From Sphingomonas sp. ERG5 (lineage in GTDB: Bacteria; Pseudomonadota; Alphaproteobacteria; Sphingomonadales; Sphingomonadaceae): a stretch of 64,000 nucleotides of DNA. A program made the translations under genes and the position numbers. Position 1 is the stretch's first letter, and the number at the start of each line of letters is the position of its first letter. The notes beneath the pieces are model-generated. The model saw nothing but the letters and a program-made list of their open reading frames with translations. It was not told the DNA's origin and did not search any database. The DNA is taken from the NCBI RefSeq assembly GCF_000803065.1, contig NZ_JSXI01000074.1, forward strand, positions 116,225 to 180,224, in the 5' to 3' direction. This document shows, piece after piece, positions 59,613 through 64,000 of the stretch.

Positions 59613-60691
59613 GCGAACTCGATGACCGAACGGACGCTGTCGCCGCGCCGCAATTCATCGAACGCTTCGTTGATCCGCGCCAGCGGAAGGCGATCGGCGA
59701 TGATCGAATCGAGGTCGAGCTGACCGCGCAGATAGAAATCGACCAGCCGCGGAATATCGACCGGGAAACGATTGCCGCCCATCAGGCCGCCTTGCAGCTT
59801 CTTGCCCGCGAGCAGGTCCATCGCCGACAGGCCGACCTTTTCGTTCAGCGGCATCATGCCGAGGATCGTCGCGGTGCCGCCGCGCCGCAGCACCTTGACC
59901 GCGGTCGCCGCCGATTGCGGCCGGCCAACCGCTTCGATCGCGTGATGCACACCGCCGCGCGATGCCTCGACCACTTGCTCGGCCGCCGTGTCCGACAAGG
60001 CGTCCACGCTGTGCGTCGCGCCGAGTTTTTCGGCCAGCGCGCGCTTCTCCGGCACCGGGTCGACCGCGATGATCTTGCCCGCGCCCGCGATCTTCGCCGC
60101 ATTGACCGCGGCCAGCCCGATCCCGCCGCACCCGACCACACAGACGGTTTCGCCCGGCGTCACATCGGCGACATTGAACACCGCCCCCGCCCCTGTGGTC
60201 ACCGCGCAGCCGATCAGCGCGGCGCGATCGAGCGGCATGTCCCGGTCGATCGCGACACAGGCATGTTCATGCACCAGCATCTGTTCGGCATAGGCCGACA
60301 GGTTGAGCATCTGATGCACGATGCGGTCGCCGAGCATCAGCCGCGACGGCGCCCCCTTGGGACGGCGCACGCTGCCGTCGATGCACAAATGCATATGACC
60401 GGTGACGCAGAATTCGCAGTGGCCGCAGAACACGCTGAGGCAAGTCACGACATGATCGCCGACCTTGACCGTGGAGACGTCGCTGCCGACCGCCTCGACC
60501 ACGCCGGCCGCTTCATGGCCGGGAATGGTCGGCAGGGCATGCGGATAGGCGCCGTCGACGAAATGCAGGTCCGACCGGCACACACCGACCGCGACGGTGC
60601 GGATCAGCACCTCGCGCGGGCCCGGGCTGGATATGGTCACATCCTCGATCTGGAGCGGTGTTCCGGGTTCGAAAAGAACGGCTGCTTTCAC
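59609..60691 (-). CDS. Zinc-containing alcohol dehydrogenase
   Basis: A 360-residue medium-chain dehydrogenase. Catalytic zinc ligands: GVCRSDLHF, IPGHEAAG; structural-zinc Cys set CGHCEFCVTGHMHLC; NAD motif VCVVGCGGIGLAAVNAA with VDPVPEKR after the strand (NAD). It oxidises an alcohol, probably the one handled by the SDRs and APH-like kinase. It overlaps the kinase gene by four bases. Confidence 0.92.
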   Translation of the reverse strand: MKAAVLFEPGTPLQIEDVTISSPGPREVLIRTVAVGVCRSDLHFVDGAYPHALPTIPGHEAAGVVEAVGSDVSTVKVGDHVVTCLSVFCGHCEFCVTGHMHLCIDGSVRRPKGAPSRLMLGDRIVHQMLNLSAYAEQMLVHEHACVAIDRDMPLDRAALIGCAVTTGAGAVFNVADVTPGETVCVVGCGGIGLAAVNAAKIAGAGKIIAVDPVPEKRALAEKLGATHSVDALSDTAAEQVVEASRGGVHHAIEAVGRPQSAATAVKVLRRGGTATILGMMPLNEKVGLSAMDLLAGKKLQGGLMGGNRFPVDIPRLVDFYLRGQLDLDSIIADRLPLARINEAFDELRRGDSVRSVIEFA

Positions 60692-60709
60692 GTGATCCTC
60701 TTTCCTTCG

Positions 60710-60792
60710 TCGCCCCGGACTTGCGCCGGGTCCACTTGTCCACTCGTACCGAGCTGGCCTTACGCAAAGTCCCCCGGAACGGGTCCGGGGGA
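60710..60792. repeat. Palindromic repeat in the alcohol dehydrogenase upstream spacer
   Basis: Contains CGCCCCGGACTTGCGCCGGG (60711-60730) and, inverted, CCCCCGGAACGGGTCCGGGGG type stem (60771-60791). Similar layout to other families in the window, but the sequence is different (single copy here). It could act as a terminator of the acyl-CoA dehydrogenase transcript. Confidence 0.65.
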
Positions 60793-60799
60793 TATTGAG

Positions 60800-62077
60800 T
60801 TAGCGGCGCACCTGCTCCTTGGCGGCAATCGCCTCGGGCAGGTCGGCGTAGCGGCCGAATTCATTGCGCGCGATCGCCCGATTGTGCACCTCATCGGGGC
60901 CATCGGCGAAACGCAGCGTGCGCATCGCGGCCCAGTCATGCGCGAGGTGGAAGTCGCTCGACACGCCGCCGCCGCCATGCGCCTGGATCGCATCGTCGAT
61001 GATCTGCAGCGCCATGTTCGGCGCGGCGACCTTGATCATCGCGATTTCGAGCTGGGCGGATTTATTGCCCGCCTTGTCCATCATGTCGGCCGCCTTCAGG
61101 CACAGCAGCCGGGTCATTTCGATATCGATGCGCGCCTTGGCGATGCGCTGTTCCCACACCGAATGATCGGCGATGCGCTTGCCGAACGCGACGCGCGTCA
61201 GCAGCCGCTTGGCCATCGACTCAATCGCCATTTCCGCGACGCCGATGGTGCGCATGCAGTGATGGATGCGGCCCGGCCCAAGCCGCCCCTGCGCGATCTC
61301 GAACCCGCGCCCTTCGCCGAGCAGCACATTCTCGACCGGCACGCGGACATTTTCGAGCACGACTTCGCCATGCCCGTGCGGCGCATGATCATACCCATAA
61401 ACCGAAAGCATGCGCTTGATGGTCACGCCGGGCGCGTCCATCGGCACCAGGATCTGACTCTGCTGGCTGTGCCGCGACCCTTCCGGATTGGTCTTGCCCA
61501 TGGTGATGGCGATCTTGCAGCGCGGATCGCCCACGCCCGACGACCACCATTTGGTGCCGTTGATCACATAATGATCACCGTCGCGCTCCATGCGGGTTTC
61601 GATATTGGTCGCATCCGACGACGCCACCGCCGGCTCAGTCATCAGAAAGGCCGAGCGAATCTCGCCGTTCATCAACGGGCGGAGCCACTTTTCCTTCTGC
61701 TCCAGCGTGCCGTAACGATGCAGCACTTCCATATTGCCGGTATCGGGCGCGGAACAGTTGAAGCATTCCGACGCCCAGCCGACCTTGCCCATCTCCTCGG
61801 CACATAACGCATATTCGAGATTGGTCAGTTGCGTGCCCTCGAACTCGAAACTGTCGTCGACATGGGCCTGCCCCGAGTGTGGCGGCATGAAGAAATTCCA
61901 CAGGCCGGCGGCCTTGGTCTTTTCCTTCATCTCCTCGATCACCGGGATCACCTTCCAGCGATCGCCCTCATGACTCTGCCGGTTATAATCGTCCTGCCGC
62001 GGTCGGATATTCTGGTCGATAAAGCTCTTTACGCGGTCCCGAAAATAGGTCTCCCGCTCGCTCAACGTGAAATCCAT
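60800..62077 (-). CDS. Acyl-CoA dehydrogenase (third in the window)
   Basis: A 425-residue acyl-CoA dehydrogenase of the ACAD10/11-like group. Blocks: FLMTEPAVASSDATNIETRM, INGTKWWSSGVGDPRCK, and QAHGGGGVSSDFHLAHDWAAMRTLRFADGP near the C-terminus. Paired with the APH-like kinase, it fits a route for hydroxylated or branched acyl-CoAs. Divergent from the double-TetR regulator with a 141-base spacer, likely its target. Confidence 0.93.
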   Translation of the reverse strand: MDFTLSERETYFRDRVKSFIDQNIRPRQDDYNRQSHEGDRWKVIPVIEEMKEKTKAAGLWNFFMPPHSGQAHVDDSFEFEGTQLTNLEYALCAEEMGKVGWASECFNCSAPDTGNMEVLHRYGTLEQKEKWLRPLMNGEIRSAFLMTEPAVASSDATNIETRMERDGDHYVINGTKWWSSGVGDPRCKIAITMGKTNPEGSRHSQQSQILVPMDAPGVTIKRMLSVYGYDHAPHGHGEVVLENVRVPVENVLLGEGRGFEIAQGRLGPGRIHHCMRTIGVAEMAIESMAKRLLTRVAFGKRIADHSVWEQRIAKARIDIEMTRLLCLKAADMMDKAGNKSAQLEIAMIKVAAPNMALQIIDDAIQAHGGGGVSSDFHLAHDWAAMRTLRFADGPDEVHNRAIARNEFGRYADLPEAIAAKEQVRR

Positions 62078-62171
62078 GCGCTTTCTCCTACGGCTCTAGC
62101 CCGGGTTCGTTAGACCGTACCGCGTTTTCGGTAAAGCGTCATAAGCGATGAAATAGCCGGATATCGCGCCA

Positions 62172-62198
62172 TTCGAAAAAACACTGTTTCTTCGAAAA
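62172..62198. promoter_or_regulatory. Two TTCGAAAA boxes, 19 bases apart
   Basis: TTCGAAAA occurs at 62172-62179 and 62191-62198 (19-base period, about two helical turns), each containing the palindrome TTCGAA. They lie in the spacer between the acyl-CoA dehydrogenase and the double-TetR gene, 21 bases upstream of the latter, a natural operator site for a regulator with two DNA-binding units. Confidence 0.5.
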
Positions 62199-62218
62199 GA
62201 TACTGATACATATCCGCC

Positions 62219-63463
62219 ATGGGGGAACCGGACACAGCATATCAGGACGACGAAAGCGGCACGAAGCGTTTCCGCGCAAAGCGCGACGCGATCCTTGCCG
62301 CCGCCGCCCAGGCGATCAACGAACAAAGCGCGAAGGGCATGACCTTTGCGGACGTCGCGCGCCGCGTCGGGCTCAACACCACCAGCGTCACCTATTATTT
62401 CAAGCGCAAGGACGACCTTGCCACCGCCTGTTTCGAGAACACGCTCGACCGGCTGCAGGAAATGCTCGACGAGGCGATGAAGGAGCCGACGCCGCAGCAG
62501 CGCGTCGCACGATACCTGTCGATCAACATGCAGCGCCTGACGCGCATCGAACAGGGGCTGGAAACGCCCTTCGCCGTCCTGTCCGACCTGCGCGCGATGG
62601 AAGAGCCGATGCGCAGCCAGTTGATGGGTGCGTGGCGCGACGTGTTCCGCAAGACGCGCAGCTTGTGGGGCCCGGGCCGGAGCCGCGCGGAAACCGACCT
62701 GTTCGGCGCCCGCGCGCATGTCCTGCTCGAAAACACTTTCTGGCTGCCAGTCTGGCTGGTGCGCTATGAACTCGATCAGTTCGACCGGGTCGAACAACGG
62801 CTGATGGACGTGTTCGAACGCGGCATCGCCGCGACCGGCCAGCAATGGACTCCCGAACTGATCGATCTCGACCATGACGATTCCGAACCCGGGCGCGAAG
62901 CGTTCCTGCTCGCCGCGACTCGGCTGATCAACGAACTCGGCTACCGTGGCGCGTCGGTGCAGAAGATCGCGTCGGAGTTGAACGTCACCAAGGGCAGCTT
63001 CTACCATCATCTCGACGCCAAGGATGACCTGGTCATCGCCTGCTACAAGCGCAGTTTCGACACCATCGCCGATGCGCAGCATCAGGCCGACGAACGCGGC
63101 GGGAGTTACTGGCACCGCCTTTCGAGCACCATCGCGACGCTGTGCGACATCCAGTTCTCCGAACGGGGTCCGCTGCTCCGCACCACCGCATTGCACGGCC
63201 TGCCCAGCAGCGTACGTCGCGCAATGGTCGAACGGTCGAACCGCATCGCGCGGCGTTATGCCGGCACGATGAGCGACGGCATCGCCGAAGGATCGATCCG
63301 CGCGATCGACGCGCTGATCGCGGCGCAGGCCTTGATGGCGCTGCAGAACGCCGCATTCGACATGCGCAAATGGGCCGGCACCATGCCGCGCGACCGAGCG
63401 GTGGCGTTTTATGCCTCAACCCTGGCGTTCGGGTTGTTTGATGATCGGGTGCTGGGACTCTAG
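62219..63463 (+). CDS. Double TetR-family regulator
   Basis: A 414-residue protein made of two complete TetR units. First HTH at residues ~20-65 (MTFADVARRVGLNTTSVTYY then FKRKDDL), second at ~222-275 (ASVQKIASELNVTKGSFYHH then LDAKDDL), each followed by a ~130-residue ligand/dimer domain. Typical TetR proteins are ~200 residues, so this is a tandem fusion. It is divergent from the acyl-CoA dehydrogenase and probably represses the catabolic cluster. Confidence 0.92.
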   Translation: MGEPDTAYQDDESGTKRFRAKRDAILAAAAQAINEQSAKGMTFADVARRVGLNTTSVTYYFKRKDDLATACFENTLDRLQEMLDEAMKEPTPQQRVARYLSINMQRLTRIEQGLETPFAVLSDLRAMEEPMRSQLMGAWRDVFRKTRSLWGPGRSRAETDLFGARAHVLLENTFWLPVWLVRYELDQFDRVEQRLMDVFERGIAATGQQWTPELIDLDHDDSEPGREAFLLAATRLINELGYRGASVQKIASELNVTKGSFYHHLDAKDDLVIACYKRSFDTIADAQHQADERGGSYWHRLSSTIATLCDIQFSERGPLLRTTALHGLPSSVRRAMVERSNRIARRYAGTMSDGIAEGSIRAIDALIAAQALMALQNAAFDMRKWAGTMPRDRAVAFYASTLAFGLFDDRVLGL

Positions 63464-63873
63464 CCCAGCAGAACAGGACCCGGTGTTCGGAGAGTTTCGC
63501 GATCAGGCCGCGGCGCTCACGGAATCTCGGTCGGAAAGCGGGACCTCACCGGACGTATCGGCGAACGGCGCTCGACCGGAGACCGGCAGAGTCGCGGGGT
63601 AGCCAATCAGAAAGCCCTGAGCTTCGCCGCAGCCTTCGCGCAGCAAGGTGGCAAGTCGACACGCCATCCCGAGCTTGCTTAAAGAGGCCTTTACTTGGCA
63701 ATTCCCCTTTTGCGGCGATGCGTCACTTCAACCACTCAGGCGCTCAATCACGCTCATTAAACTCCTGTATATTAAGCGCTTTCGCCCGAGTTGTAAGATA
63801 TAGCCCCATCCAGACGACGGCAGCTCCTGTTATCAATATACCTCGTAAGTATACTTCCAAACGCGTAGTAGGT
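63464..63873. other. Decayed interval before the IS3-type element
   Basis: No intact ORF. The left part holds the EAL remnant listed separately; 63691-63873 is AT-richer (CTGTATATTAAGCG, GATATAGCC) and shows nothing recognisable. Confidence 0.55.
63503..63690 (-). pseudogene. C-terminal remnant of an EAL-domain protein
   Basis: On the minus strand the frame ending at 63503 reads LLREGCGEAQGFLIGYPA then TLPVSGRAPFAD...SVSAAA and a stop. LLRExGCxEAQGFLIGxP is the last conserved block of EAL c-di-GMP phosphodiesterases. The preceding residues (LGMACRLAT) skip the expected AEGVET segment, so the gene is broken. It probably lost its body to the adjacent insertion. Confidence 0.6.
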
Positions 63874-64000
63874 TGAACCGCGCCGGGTTTGCCGGAGGCT
63901 CCAACTCCTGAGAAGGTGGAGCCTGTATGAGCAAGACGACGACCAAGTGTGCGCCGGAAGTGCGCGAGCGCGCGGTGCGTATGGTGGTCGATCTCGAGCG
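63874..64000 (+). mobile_element. Left end of an IS3-type insertion sequence
   Basis: TGAACCGCGCCGGGTTTGCC (63874-63893) is typical of the inverted terminal repeat of IS3-family elements, and a transposase orfA starts 53 bases inside. The element continues beyond the window, so its right end and target duplication cannot be seen. Confidence 0.8.
63927..64000 (+). CDS. IS3 family transposase orfA, 5' end
   Basis: ATG 63927 opens MSKTTTKCAPEVRERAVRMV, the usual N-terminus of the orfA HTH protein of IS3-family elements, with AAGGTGGAG as ribosome binding site. Only 24 codons are in the window. In complete elements orfA and the DDE-containing orfB are joined by programmed frameshifting. Confidence 0.87.
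   Translation, partial: MSKTTTKCAPEVRERAVRMVVDLE

Noticed and set aside
59270..61807. Plus-strand 845-codon open frame crossing three minus-strand genes
   Set aside because: It spans the kinase, alcohol dehydrogenase and acyl-CoA dehydrogenase genes in antisense; all three have full motifs on the other strand.

Overview
The window is a stretch of high-GC alphaproteobacterial chromosome, most probably from the Sphingomonadaceae (Sphingomonas or a close relative). The evidence is the long nuo operon of alphaproteobacterial type with a short NuoG, the tkt-gap-pgk block, a 6S RNA candidate between zapA and the 5-formyl-THF cyclo-ligase gene, VIVTA/IIVTG N-terminal motifs of sphingomonad style, and dispersed palindromes of the GTTCGggCTGAGCCTGTCGAAG and CGTCAtCCCCGCGAA types. 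The species call is inference; no database was searched.

Layout. (1) 1-12.3 kb, minus strand: complex I operon nuoA-B-C-D-E-F-G-H-I-J-K-(L), unusual because six non-nuo ORFs plus one nuoE/nuoD hybrid mini-ORF are inserted between subunit genes, mostly joined by 1-4 base stop/start overlaps. (2) 12.5-16.8 kb: inositol monophosphatase, EF-P, two periplasmic cell-wall enzymes (M23 and L,D-transpeptidase), a DUF882 protein and a GFA protein. (3) 16.7-24.4 kb: a chain of overlapping genes (class I aldolase, ABM monooxygenase, O-methyltransferase, ThiE, GFA), a TlpA-like thioredoxin, then pgk, gap and tkt. (4) 24.6-29.7 kb: small coiled-coil protein, zapA, 6S RNA, fau, DUF2842, tRNA-Asp, AI-2E transporter, glpK. 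(5) 30.3-41.3 kb: M23 peptidase, then an acyl-CoA block (acyl-CoA ligase, serine hydrolase, FadB/J-type multifunctional enzyme, amidase, two acyl-CoA dehydrogenases, thioesterase). (6) 41.3-43.9 kb: NADP oxidoreductase and DUF885 metallopeptidase.

(7) 44-53.4 kb is the accessory part. It has a ParD-like antitoxin gene overlapping a stand-alone methionine aminopeptidase gene, with a palindrome upstream; several small orphan genes separated by three copies of a degenerate ~90-100 bp repeat; a frameshifted lipoprotein; two mirrored AsnC-regulator/EamA-exporter pairs around an ASCH protein; a MerR/TipAS-like regulator with a 19-bp-spacer promoter; and scars of an IS5-type transposase and of REP-associated tyrosine transposases (RAYT) sharing the motif GTATTGTGTCCCCGAAAT. 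(8) 53.4-63.5 kb: a tandem pair of secreted paralogues, a hydrolase fused to a polytopic membrane domain, then a catabolic cluster (two SDRs, an APH-like kinase, a zinc alcohol dehydrogenase, an acyl-CoA dehydrogenase) next to a regulator made of two fused TetR units. (9) 63.5-64 kb: an EAL-domain remnant and the start of an IS3-type element cut by the window end.

The best candidates for something under-described are the accessory ORFs and hybrid gene scar in the nuo operon, the ParD-like/MetAP pair with its operator-like palindrome, and the double-TetR regulator with two TTCGAAAA boxes 19 bp apart.
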